Source: Marinibacterium sp050389775
Lineage (GTDB): Bacteria; Pseudomonadota; Alphaproteobacteria; Rhodobacterales; Rhodobacteraceae
Direction of reading: 5' to 3'
DNA length: 64,000 bases
Assembly (NCBI RefSeq): GCF_050389775.1
Contig: NZ_CP177144.1
Span: forward strand, 1,860,001 to 1,924,000
Each line of letters begins with the position of its first letter. Within the stretch, counting starts at the first letter, position 1. Both the position numbers and the translations under genes were made by a program. Below are positions 17,966 to 25,367 of this stretch, in pieces. The notes below the pieces were generated by a model that was not told where the DNA came from, ran no database searches, and saw only the letters and a program-made list of their open reading frames with translations.

Positions 17966-18598
17966 ATGTCGCGCAAGGATCGCCGGGCAGTGATGCCCGT
18001 GGCCCTGACCGGGGCCGAACGGCGCTGGCTGCGTGCCCGGGCGCGCGGGCGCAGCCTGGCCGACAGCCTGCGCCGCCTGGTCGAGGCCGCCCTGGCCGAC
18101 CCGCCGATCCCCGCCCCCGACGTTCCGCCGCCCGACCCGCCCGCTGCTGCGGGCGCCTCCGACCCGGGCCGTGTCGCGGTGCGCCTTGAGGCGCCACCTG
18201 TTGCAGGACGCCCCGACCCGGCCCCAGTTGCGCAGCCCCCCGATGGAGCCCTTGTTCCGACGTTCCGCGACCCGACCCTTGGTGTGGCGCCACCCGACCC
18301 AATCCTTGCTATGACGGCCTCTGACCCGACTCTTGGCGTGGCGCCCTCTGATCCGGCGCCTGCTGCGGCGGCCTCTGACCCGGCCTCCGATGCGCCGACC
18401 CGCCCGCTGCCCCTGCAATTGCCTCGCTCCACGCGGGTGCGGCTGGCCGAACTGGCTGCCGGACGCGGGGTGATGCCGGATACACTGGTGCGCCTCTGCC
18501 TGCGCGCGGCCATGGCGCGCGATCCCGGCCCGGGCCGCAGGGCGCCCCCCGATCCTGCGGAGCCAAATGATCCCACGGCCCCCCACGATGGCGTGTGA
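17966..18598 (+). CDS. Uncharacterised protein with two ribbon-helix-helix-like segments
   Basis: A 210-residue protein I do not recognise. Residues 7-43 (VMPVALTGAERRWL... SLADSLRRLVEAAL) and 147-183 (PLPLQLPRSTRVRL... MPDTLVRLCLRAAM) each fit a beta-strand plus two helices, like CopG/Arc ribbon-helix-helix DNA-binding modules. They are joined by a roughly 100-residue Pro/Asp/Ala linker that includes four 9-residue repeats (102-137) starting with Asp-Pro. The start at 17966 was chosen over 17933 because the fold begins there. A tandem RHH could form an intramolecular DNA-binding unit. Both assignments rest on pattern alone. Confidence 0.55.
   Translation: MSRKDRRAVMPVALTGAERRWLRARARGRSLADSLRRLVEAALADPPIPAPDVPPPDPPAAAGASDPGRVAVRLEAPPVAGRPDPAPVAQPPDGALVPTFRDPTLGVAPPDPILAMTASDPTLGVAPSDPAPAAAASDPASDAPTRPLPLQLPRSTRVRLAELAAGRGVMPDTLVRLCLRAAMARDPGPGRRAPPDPAEPNDPTAPHDGV
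18269..18376 (+). repeat. Coding 27-bp tandem repeat
   Basis: Four consecutive 27-base units, each beginning GACCC or GATCC, encode the 9-residue Asp-Pro repeats in the linker of the tandem RHH protein. Units 1 and 3 (DPTLGVAP) match each other better than they match 2 and 4, so a 54-base duplication is likely. Confidence 0.7.
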
Positions 18599-18649
18599 CC
18601 CCGCGCAATTCATTGCCCTCACCGGGCGATTGCGGCTAACGGAGGCGGC

Positions 18650-19489
18650 ATGAAACTTGCCCTGCTGACCTGCCTGACCCTGGTGGCCTTTGCCGCGAAT
18701 TCCATCCTGAACCGCCTGGCCGTCGACAGCGGGGCGATCGGCCCGGGCGCCTTTGCCGCCCTGCGCGTGGCTTCGGGCGCCCTGGTCCTGACCCTGCTGG
18801 TGCGCCTGCGTGGTGGGCGGTTGCCGCTCGCCGTGCCCGGGCGCTGGCAGGGGGCGCTGGCGCTGGCCGTCTACATGCTGGGCTTTTCGCTGGCCTATCG
18901 CTCGCTCGACGCCGGGCTGGGTGCGCTGATCCTCTTCGGCGTGGTCCAGGTCTCGATGTTCGCCTGGACGGCCGTGACCGGCACGCCGGCCGGCGCCCGC
19001 CAGGTGGCCGGGGCGGGCATTGCCTTTGCCGGGCTGGTCACCGTGCTCTGGCCCGGAGGCGGGCTGGCCGTCGATCCGCTGGCGGCCGGGCTGATGGTGG
19101 CCGCCGGTCTGGGCTGGGCCGCCTATACCCTGCTGGGCCGGCGCGAGCCGGATGCCCTGGCCGGCACGGCCGCCAATTTCGTGGCCGCCCTGCTGCCCGT
19201 GGCCCTGCTGGGCCTGCTGCCCGAAGGCCTGGACGGTCTGGCCGGCATCTCGGGCGCCGGGCTGGCCCTGGCGCTGATCTCGGGCGCGCTGACCTCGGGG
19301 CTGGGCTATGCCGCCTGGTATGCCGTGCTGCCCCGGCTCGATACCGGCCTGGCCGCCGTGCTGCAGACCAGCGTGCCGGTCATTGCCCTGGCCGCCGGAG
19401 TTGTCCTGCTGGGCGAAACCGCCAGCCTGCGCCTGCTGGGCGGCACGGTTCTGGTGCTGGGCGGCATCGCCCTGGCGATCCGCCGATGA
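18650..19489 (+). CDS. EamA/DMT-family transporter linked to phnM
   Basis: A 279-residue, ten-helix inner-membrane exporter or permease of the drug/metabolite superfamily. The first helix begins at residue 4 (LALLTCLTLVAFAANSILNR). Repeat two ends with the family-typical GETASLRLLGGTVLVLGGI. Its stop overlaps the phnM start by four bases (ATGA), so the two are translationally coupled. The coupling suggests transport of a compound related to the PhnM substrate, but the family alone does not identify one. Confidence 0.85.
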   Translation: MKLALLTCLTLVAFAANSILNRLAVDSGAIGPGAFAALRVASGALVLTLLVRLRGGRLPLAVPGRWQGALALAVYMLGFSLAYRSLDAGLGALILFGVVQVSMFAWTAVTGTPAGARQVAGAGIAFAGLVTVLWPGGGLAVDPLAAGLMVAAGLGWAAYTLLGRREPDALAGTAANFVAALLPVALLGLLPEGLDGLAGISGAGLALALISGALTSGLGYAAWYAVLPRLDTGLAAVLQTSVPVIALAAGVVLLGETASLRLLGGTVLVLGGIALAIRR

Positions 19490-20646
19490 CCGGCCCGGCG
19501 CTGTCGCTCGACCTGCGGGGCGCGCAGGTCCTTCTGCCCGGCGACGGGCTGGTCGATGCACGGCTGTCGCTGGCCGACGGGCTGATCGCCGACGGCCCGG
19601 TGGGCCGGTCGGTCGACCTGGCGGGCTACTGGGTCCTGCCGGGCATCGTCGACGTGCATGGCGACGGGTTCGAACGTCACCTGGCCCCCCGGCGCGGCGC
19701 GATGATGGAGCTGGCCACCGGGTTGCAGGCCGTCGATGCCGAGCTGTCGGCCAATGGCATCACCACGGGTGTCCTTGCCCAGTTCATGAGCTGGGAAGGC
19801 GGGCTGCGCGGCGTCGATTTCGCCGACAGGGTCTTTCGCGCCATCCGCGCGGCCCGGCCCGACATGCTGACCGACATGCTGCCCCAGCTGCGCTTCGAAA
19901 CCCACCTGCTCGACGATTACGCCGATCTGCCGGCCCGGCTGCACGACTGGGGCGTGGGCTACCTGGTGTTCAACGACCACCTGCCGCACGACCGGCTGGC
20001 CCAGGGGCGCAAGCCTCCGCGCCTGACCGGCCAGGCCCTGAAGGCCGGGCGCAACCCCGACGCCCACCTGGCCCTGATGCAGGCCCTGCACGCCCGCCAG
20101 TCCGAGGTGCCCGCCGCGCTCGAAGCCCTTGCCGCCCGGCTGTCGGCCGCGGGCATCCGCATGGGCAGCCACGACGACCGCACCGCCGAGGCCCGGGACG
20201 TCTGGGCCGCCCGTGGCGTGCCGGTCTCGGAATTCCCCGAAACCGCCGAGGCCGCCGCCGCCGCCCGGTCCGGGGGCGGAGCCATCGTCTTTGGCGCGCC
20301 CAACGTCGTGCGCGGCGGTTCGCACAACGGCAATGTCCCGGCGCTCGACATGGTGGCTGCCGGGCTCTGCGATGCCCTGGCCTCGGATTACCACTACCCC
20401 TCGCTCCGCCGGGCGGTGCAACGGCTGGTCGACGACGGCGTCACCGACCTGGCCGGTGCCTGGGCCCTGGTCTCCTCCGGCCCGGCCCGCGTTCTGGGCC
20501 TGGCCGATCGCGGCACCCTGCGCCCCGGCCTGCGCGCCGACCTCGTCGTGCTCGATCCCGCCACCTGGCGCATCGGCGCCACCATCACCCGCGGCCGCGT
20601 CGCCCACATGGCCGCCCCCGTCGCCCACCGTTTCCTCGCCGCCTGA
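19486..20646 (+). CDS. phnM: PhnM-type alpha-D-ribose 1-methylphosphonate 5-triphosphate diphosphatase
   Basis: A 386-residue amidohydrolase. The signature motifs are intact: GIVDVHGDGFERH carries the metal-binding histidines, GSHDDRT is in the middle, GAPNVVRGGSHNGNV is diagnostic of PhnM, and ASDYHYPSL holds the last metal ligands. In the C-P lyase pathway PhnM removes pyrophosphate from the triphosphorylated phosphonate intermediate. No phnGHIJKL genes are in this window, so it is an orphan here, coupled only to an EamA transporter. It may act with a phn locus elsewhere or have a different phosphoribosyl substrate. Confidence 0.85.
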   Translation: MTGPALSLDLRGAQVLLPGDGLVDARLSLADGLIADGPVGRSVDLAGYWVLPGIVDVHGDGFERHLAPRRGAMMELATGLQAVDAELSANGITTGVLAQFMSWEGGLRGVDFADRVFRAIRAARPDMLTDMLPQLRFETHLLDDYADLPARLHDWGVGYLVFNDHLPHDRLAQGRKPPRLTGQALKAGRNPDAHLALMQALHARQSEVPAALEALAARLSAAGIRMGSHDDRTAEARDVWAARGVPVSEFPETAEAAAAARSGGGAIVFGAPNVVRGGSHNGNVPALDMVAAGLCDALASDYHYPSLRRAVQRLVDDGVTDLAGAWALVSSGPARVLGLADRGTLRPGLRADLVVLDPATWRIGATITRGRVAHMAAPVAHRFLAA

Positions 20647-20781
20647 GGCGCACAGCCGACCGCCCGTTTCTCCTCCCAAACATCCGGCCTCTGCCCATCC
20701 ACCCGGCGCCTCCCCCGGGCAGGGGATCAAAAAACCCCACCGCCAAACCAAGACAAGGCCGGGCAATCGCCCGACCTTGCT

Positions 20782-20805
20782 GCTTCTTTCTCTTCTCAAA
20801 TATCC
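20782..20805. repeat. Dispersed GCTTCTTTCTCTT...AAATATCC element
   Basis: A single copy between the convergent phnM and purK genes, 52 bases beyond the purK stop. It consists of the GCTTCTTTCTCTT core and then CAAATATCC. Confidence 0.65.
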
Positions 20806-20856
20806 GGCCGTCCAGGCCCCGCCAGGCGCCGTCCCCGGGCAGGGGCCCCGCCCGTG

Positions 20857-21948
20857 TCAGCCTGCCCGCTGAATCCGGTTCACATGGCCCATCTTGCGCC
20901 CGGCCCGCGTCTCGGCCTTGCCATAGAGATGTACCTGCGTGTCAGCGTTGCGCAACAGTCCCGGCACCCGGTCCATGTCGTCGCCGATCAGGTTCTCCAT
21001 GATCACGTCCGCATGCCGTTGGCCGTCGCCCAGCGGCAGCCCGGCCACCGCCCGCACATGCTGTTCGAACTGGTCCACCGCACAGCCCGCCTGGGTCCAA
21101 TGGCCCGAATTATGCACCCGTGGCGCGATCTCGTTGACCACCAGCCCGCTGCCCGTCACGAAAAGCTCGACCCCCATGACACCAACGTAATCCAGCGCGT
21201 TCAGGATGCGCCCGGCCAGCAGCACCGCATCGGTCCGCTGGGCCGCGGTGATCGGGGCCGGCACACTTGTCGTGCGCAGGATGCCGTCGCGATGCACGTT
21301 GGTTCCCGGGTCAAAGGCCGCCACGCTGCCATCCACGCCCCGAGCCGCGATGACCGAAATCTCCGAGGTGAAGGGCACGAAGCCTTCCAGGATCGCCGGC
21401 GCACCTTGCAAGGCGTCGAGCGCCTCGGCCGCCATTTCCGGCCCGTCGATCCGCACCTGGCCCTTGCCGTCATAGCCGAATCGCCGGGTCTTCAGGATCG
21501 CCGGCGTGCCGATCTGTGCCAGCGCGGCGTCCAGCGCGGCCAGGTCGGGGCAATCTGCAAAGGGCGCGGTGGTCAGCCCCAGTTCCGTCAGCCAGGTCTT
21601 TTCGGTCAGCCGGTCCTGGCTGACCCGCAGCGCCTCGCGCCCGGGCCGGATCGGCCGGAGGTCTTCCAGCAGGTCCAGCGCCGCCGTGGGGATGTTCTCG
21701 AATTCATAGGTGATGACATCGACGCTCTCGGCAAAGGCCCGCAGGGCGTCGGCATCGTCATAGGGCGCGGTGGTCACCCATTCGGCCACCTGGCCGGCCG
21801 GCGGGTTGGCCGCCGGTTCGTAGACATGACAGCGCAGGCCCAGCCGTGCGGCGGCCATGGCCAGCATGCGGCCCAGCTGGCCACCGCCCAGGATGCCGAT
21901 GACCGACCCGGGGGCCAGCGGGGCGGCGAGCGTGCGGCGATCACTCAT
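20857..21948 (-). CDS. purK: 5-(carboxyamino)imidazole ribonucleotide synthase
   Basis: A 363-residue ATP-grasp enzyme that carboxylates aminoimidazole ribonucleotide with bicarbonate in purine synthesis. GILGGGQLGRML at the N-terminus is the signature, and ATP-grasp elements such as ILKTRRFGYDGKGQ and NEIAPRVHNSGHWT are intact. The ATG at 21948 lies inside the end of purE (8-base overlap), giving the normal purE-purK operon. The overlap decides the start: 16 additional upstream codons would sit deep in purE. Confidence 0.97.
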   Translation of the reverse strand: MSDRRTLAAPLAPGSVIGILGGGQLGRMLAMAAARLGLRCHVYEPAANPPAGQVAEWVTTAPYDDADALRAFAESVDVITYEFENIPTAALDLLEDLRPIRPGREALRVSQDRLTEKTWLTELGLTTAPFADCPDLAALDAALAQIGTPAILKTRRFGYDGKGQVRIDGPEMAAEALDALQGAPAILEGFVPFTSEISVIAARGVDGSVAAFDPGTNVHRDGILRTTSVPAPITAAQRTDAVLLAGRILNALDYVGVMGVELFVTGSGLVVNEIAPRVHNSGHWTQAGCAVDQFEQHVRAVAGLPLGDGQRHADVIMENLIGDDMDRVPGLLRNADTQVHLYGKAETRAGRKMGHVNRIQRAG

Positions 21949-22429
21949 CGACGGGCACCTCGGGGATCGAGGCCGACAGCGCCGCGCGCCAGGCATCCAG
22001 CCGTTCGGCCAGGGCCGGATCGGAGGTGGCCAGGATGCCCGCGGCCATCAGCCCGGCATTGGCCGCTCCGGCAGCGCCGATGGCCATGGTCGCCACGGGA
22101 AAGCCCTTGGGCATCTGCACGATGGAATAAAGCGAATCGACCCCCGACAGGGCCCGGGTCTGGACCGGCACGCCGATCACCGGCACCCGCGTCTTGGACG
22201 CCATCATGCCCGGCAGATGCGCCGCTCCGCCGGCCCCGGCGATGATCGCCTTCAGCCCGCGCCCGGCTGCCGCCCGGCCGTAATCCCACAGCCGATCCGG
22301 CGTGCGATGGGCCGACACGATGCGTGCCTCGTAGGGAATCGCCAGGGCGTCCAGGATGTCGGCGGCCTCTTTCATGGTGGGCCAGTCCGACTGGCTGCCC
22401 ATGATGATTCCCACCTCGATATCGCTCAT
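21941..22429 (-). CDS. purE: 5-(carboxyamino)imidazole ribonucleotide mutase
   Basis: A 162-residue class I PurE that moves the carboxylate of N5-CAIR to carbon 4. GIIMGSQSDWPTM holds the substrate-binding Ser-Asp pair, SAHRTPDRL contains the catalytic histidine, and GAGGAAHLPGM follows. The family start MSDIEVG is at 22429. It has its own promoter (22461-22488) and overlaps purK. It diverges from the DUF1272 gene. Confidence 0.97.
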   Translation of the reverse strand: MSDIEVGIIMGSQSDWPTMKEAADILDALAIPYEARIVSAHRTPDRLWDYGRAAAGRGLKAIIAGAGGAAHLPGMMASKTRVPVIGVPVQTRALSGVDSLYSIVQMPKGFPVATMAIGAAGAANAGLMAAGILATSDPALAERLDAWRAALSASIPEVPVDE

Positions 22430-22460
22430 GTCTCTTGTCCCCGCTGGCGAAAGAGCGCGT

Positions 22461-22488
22461 ACTATAGCGGGATCGTTTCGCTGGGCAA
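22461..22488 (-). promoter_or_regulatory. purE promoter
   Basis: On the minus strand TTGCCC (22488-22483) and TATAGT (22466-22461) are separated by 16 bases, 32 bases before the purE ATG. It is the most AT-rich spot of the divergent spacer. Confidence 0.6.
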
Positions 22489-22568
22489 TGCGGGATCTGG
22501 GGGCATCGGGCCAGGCGGTCCGGGGCCTTGGCCAACGCCCGGCAGACGGCGGACAGAAAGGGGAAAAG

Positions 22569-22883
22569 ATGCTGGAATTGCGCCCGAATTGCGAGCTTTG
22601 CGACAAGGACCTGCCGCCCGACAGCGCCGAGGCCCGGATCTGTTCCTACGAATGCACCTATTGCGCCGATTGCGTCGAGACCCGGCTCTGCGATGTCTGC
22701 CCGACCTGCGGCGGTGGCTTTGCCCCGCGTCCCATCCGCCCGCGCCGGGCCTGGCGCGCAGACCTGTCGCTGGGGTTGGCCCATCACCCGGCCGGTCAAC
22801 AGCGCCACCACAGCCGGTTCAGCCCCGAGGACATCGCCGCCCATGTCGCCCGCATCCGCGACATCGCGCCCGGGGACCGCTGA
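22569..22883 (+). CDS. DUF1272 zinc-ribbon-like protein
   Basis: A 104-residue cytoplasmic protein whose first 60 residues match DUF1272: LRPNCELCDKDLPPD, then CSYECTYCADC and CDVCPTCGGGF. This gives at least ten cysteines in CxxC pairs, which probably bind zinc. The C-terminal part ends in SPEDIAAHVARIRDI, a short helix. A purine-rich AAAGGGGA ribosome-binding site is present. No function is known for the family. Confidence 0.85.
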   Translation: MLELRPNCELCDKDLPPDSAEARICSYECTYCADCVETRLCDVCPTCGGGFAPRPIRPRRAWRADLSLGLAHHPAGQQRHHSRFSPEDIAAHVARIRDIAPGDR

Positions 22884-22939
22884 CCGGCGGTCTTGCCGGG
22901 GCGTATGATGGGATAAACGGCGGGCCGGTGGCGGCCGGA

Positions 22940-23164
22940 TCAGGCGATGATGTCGGGGGTCAGCCGGTCTTCGATCAGCGAGATCTTGTCCTTGAGCAGC
23001 AGTTTCTGCTTTTTCAGCCGGCGGATGGTCAGCTGGTCACCGGTGCCCCTTTCCTCCAGCGCCGAAATGGCCTGGTCGAGATCGCGGTGCTGGCGACGGA
23101 AGACTTCGAGTTCGACGCGCAGCACCTCGTCGGTTTTCATCGAAAGATCTGACTGCACGTTCAT
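22940..23164 (-). CDS. YdcH-family (DUF465) small coiled-coil protein
   Basis: A 74-residue protein of the YdcH type: a charged helix-turn-helix pair with the conserved end RLKKQKLLLKDKI. No membrane segment is present. An internal ATG at 23140 would remove eight residues that look poorly conserved, so the start is not certain. YdcH-like proteins are common in alphaproteobacteria and have no settled function. The gene is monocistronic. Confidence 0.85.
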   Translation of the reverse strand: MNVQSDLSMKTDEVLRVELEVFRRQHRDLDQAISALEERGTGDQLTIRRLKKQKLLLKDKISLIEDRLTPDIIA

Positions 23165-23538
23165 TCGGGCCGCATGATTCCGATCAAGGGGGTTCCCGAA
23201 CTATAGGTCGCGGCGGGGCCTGGTGCCAGTCTTTGTTAACGGCACGTGGTTAATGGCCCATGGATCACGGGCCGTTTTGGGCGGAACATGGGCCGCGAAA
23301 AGGGCCGGGGGGCAGGATGGGGGAGGGGAGGCGGACCGGGCCTTGCCGTCAGAGAGCGGCAGTCCCTCATGCTCTGTATGGGGCGGCCCTTATGCCCGAT
23401 GACCCGCGTCATGCCCGGTGAAACCCAGGGTGCCCATTGCTGCCAGCGGTGTCGAGCGTTGCCCCTGATGCCCGGCCACGCCGGGGGCAAAGGTGATGTG
23501 GTGCGATCACGGCGCGGTCACGGGCCGGCATGCGGGGC
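23165..23538. other. Spacer upstream of the hsp20 promoter
   Basis: About 375 bp without a supported gene. It starts with the control region of the YdcH gene, including a CTATAG-like -10 near 23200, and continues as GC-rich sequence with no clear structure. Confidence 0.35.
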
Positions 23539-23567
23539 CTTGTTGCGTTCCGGCGCGGACCCCATAT
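23539..23567 (+). promoter_or_regulatory. RpoH (sigma32)-type heat-shock promoter of hsp20
   Basis: CTTGTTG at 23539-23545 is followed after 14 bases by CCCCATAT at 23560-23567. Both resemble the heat-shock sigma consensus (CTTGAAA, CCCCATNT), and the gene directly downstream encodes a small heat-shock protein. Confidence 0.75.
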
Positions 23568-23632
23568 TCTGGGTCAGGGGCCGCCACAACGGGGCCCGTA
23601 CCACCCGTCGCTTTCGATCAAAGGACGTGTCG

Positions 23633-24049
23633 ATGACGAAACTCACACTGGGCTCCTACCCCCATCTCCTGGGGTTCGAGCAACTGGAACGGCTTCTGGA
23701 ACGGACGGCAAAGTCCGAAAACGGGGGCTATCCGCCCTTCAATATCGAACAGACCTCGGACCATTCCTATCGCATCACCCTGGCCGTGGCGGGGTTTCGC
23801 GAAGAGGACCTGGCCATCACCGTCGAGGACCGCCAGCTGGTCATCCGCGGCCGCCAGGTCGATGACGAGGCGGACGGGCGGATCTTTCTGCACCGCGGCA
23901 TCGCGGCGCGGCAGTTCCAGAGGGTTTTCGTGCTGGCCGACGGTGTCGAGGTCGGCGAGGCACGGATGGAAAACGGTTTGCTGCATGTCGATCTGACCCG
24001 GGCCGTGCCCGAGCCGGTGGTGCAGACGATCCGCATCAGGAAAGGGTAA
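23633..24049 (+). CDS. Hsp20/alpha-crystallin family small heat-shock protein
   Basis: A 138-residue ATP-independent holdase. The alpha-crystallin domain runs from about residue 32 to 130: YRITLAVAGFREEDLAITV is the first half and ARMENGLLHVDLTR the conserved second half, followed by a short IRIRKG tail. AAAGGA gives the ribosome-binding site. It is transcribed from an RpoH-type promoter, and three bases separate it from the DUF1150 gene, the usual alphaproteobacterial partner. Confidence 0.95.
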   Translation: MTKLTLGSYPHLLGFEQLERLLERTAKSENGGYPPFNIEQTSDHSYRITLAVAGFREEDLAITVEDRQLVIRGRQVDDEADGRIFLHRGIAARQFQRVFVLADGVEVGEARMENGLLHVDLTRAVPEPVVQTIRIRKG

Positions 24050-24052
24050 GTC

Positions 24053-24277
24053 ATGAACGAGAAATACGAATTCGAAGCCGGCGAACACCCCATCGTCTAT
24101 GTCAAGACGGTCGAAGTGGCCGACCTGCCCGAAGAGGTGCAAGCCGAGGCCGAGGGGCTGGACCTGCTCTATGCCGTGCACGATTCCGAGGGCCAGCAGC
24201 TGGCCCTGGTGGCCGACCGGCGCATGGCCTTTGCCCTGGCGCGCCAGAACGACTACGCCCCCGTCTCGCTGCACTGA
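24053..24277 (+). CDS. DUF1150 family protein
   Basis: A 74-residue soluble protein with the family pattern VYVKTVEVADLPEEV, LYAVHDSEGQQLALVADR and ALARQNDYAPVSLH. It starts three bases after the hsp20 stop with AAAGGG as ribosome-binding site, so it belongs to the heat-shock transcript. The conserved linkage suggests a role beside the small heat-shock protein, but no activity is known. Confidence 0.9.
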   Translation: MNEKYEFEAGEHPIVYVKTVEVADLPEEVQAEAEGLDLLYAVHDSEGQQLALVADRRMAFALARQNDYAPVSLH

Positions 24278-24284
24278 GCCGGCC

Positions 24285-25175
24285 ATGAAACGCTATGCCT
24301 TCGACTGGGTCGACGCCTTTACCGACCGGGCCTTCGGGGGCAATGGCTGTGCCGTTGTCCATGACGGTGCGGCGCTGGATGCCGCGACCTGCAAGGCCTT
24401 CGTGCGGGAAACCTCGCTGGTGGAATGCACCTTTACCGGCCCGTCCGACGTGGCCGACGTGCGGGTGCGCTATTTCCTGGCCACGGGCGAGATTCCCTTC
24501 GCCGGTCATCCGACCATTGCCACGGTCTCGGCCCTGCTGGCCCGGGGTTTTGCCCGGGGCGACCGGCTGACGCTGGAAACCGGGGCCGGGGTGGTGCCGA
24601 TCACCATCGAGGGCGACCTAATCGAGATGACCCAGGCCGCGCCTCAGTTCGGCATCATGCCGGGCCGGGCGGTGGTGGCCGGGGCGGCGGGGCTGCCGGT
24701 CGATGCCATCCTGGGCGAGCCACAGGTCGTGTCGACGGGGCTGCCCTTCTGCATTGCCGTCCTGCGCGACCACGATGCGCTGCGCGCCGCTAGGCTGGAC
24801 CCCGAGGCCATGGCCAGTTTCAAGGCGGCCTGCGGCGTGGCCGTTGACGACGTGCTCGAGCCTTTCCTCGTGACGCTGCAAGGCGCGACGGAGCGGGGCG
24901 ATACCTTCTCGCGGCTGCTGCTGCCGCCGCCGATGCCGCCCGAGGACCCCTTTACCGGCTCGGCCACGGGGGCCATGGCGGCCTATCTCTGGGCCAACGG
25001 GCTTATGGATCATGCCGGGTTCACGGCCGAGCAGGGCCACTGGATGGGCCGGCCCGGGCTGGCCCGGGTGACCCGCGTCGGCACGCCCGACGCCATGAGC
25101 GGGGTCAAGGTGGCCGGGCGGGGCTATGTGCTGATGCAGGGCGATGTCATCCTGCCGGCCTCGGCCGAGGTCTAG
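24285..25175 (+). CDS. PhzF-family isomerase/epimerase-like protein
   Basis: A 296-residue protein of the PhzF/diaminopimelate-epimerase fold. The N-terminal DAFTDRAFGGNGCAVV and ETSLVECTF (catalytic Glu) match the family, as do ATGEIPFAGHPTIAT and the late DPFTGSATGAMAAY. PhzF proper isomerises dihydro-3-hydroxyanthranilate in phenazine synthesis, but no phenazine genes occur here, so the substrate is unknown. It follows DUF1150 by seven bases and may be read through from the heat-shock promoter. Confidence 0.85.
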   Translation: MKRYAFDWVDAFTDRAFGGNGCAVVHDGAALDAATCKAFVRETSLVECTFTGPSDVADVRVRYFLATGEIPFAGHPTIATVSALLARGFARGDRLTLETGAGVVPITIEGDLIEMTQAAPQFGIMPGRAVVAGAAGLPVDAILGEPQVVSTGLPFCIAVLRDHDALRAARLDPEAMASFKAACGVAVDDVLEPFLVTLQGATERGDTFSRLLLPPPMPPEDPFTGSATGAMAAYLWANGLMDHAGFTAEQGHWMGRPGLARVTRVGTPDAMSGVKVAGRGYVLMQGDVILPASAEV

Positions 25176-25180
25176 CGCGG

Positions 25181-25264
25181 CGATAATTTTCGGATGGAAA
25201 TTATCGGGCTGAGGTCGCCGGGCAGGGATCTGCGCGCGGCCCGAGATTTTCCTGCGAAAAATCT
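25181..25264 (+). terminator. Two AT-rich hairpins after phzF
   Basis: CGATAATTT (25181-25189) pairs with AAATTATCG (25198-25206), and AGATTTT (25244-25250) pairs with AAAAATCT (25257-25264). In such GC-rich DNA these AT stems stand out. They lie after the phzF stop and before the convergent sulfate gene. They lack U-runs and may be part of a termination or processing region. Confidence 0.45.
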
Positions 25265-25310
25265 GTCACAGACCCGCCCCAAGCCCTCGCCACAAACCAT
25301 CCCGCCCATG

Positions 25311-25341
25311 AAAAACGGCCCGGAGATCGCTCTCCGGGCCG
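25311..25341 (-). terminator. Intrinsic terminator of the SAT/APS kinase gene
   Basis: An 11-bp perfect stem, CGGCCCGGAGA with TCTCCGGGCCG, around a 4-base loop. It is followed on the minus strand by a run of five U (25315-25311), 26 bases after the stop codon. Confidence 0.9.
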
Positions 25342-25367
25342 CTTGCGTTCCTGGCTGATGCTGCCGA

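Noticed and set aside
17648..19561. Long minus-strand extension upstream of the alanine symporter
   Set aside because: The frame crosses the tandem RHH and EamA genes in antisense and reads as Gln/Gly/Arg-rich noise. The family N-terminus begins at 17647.
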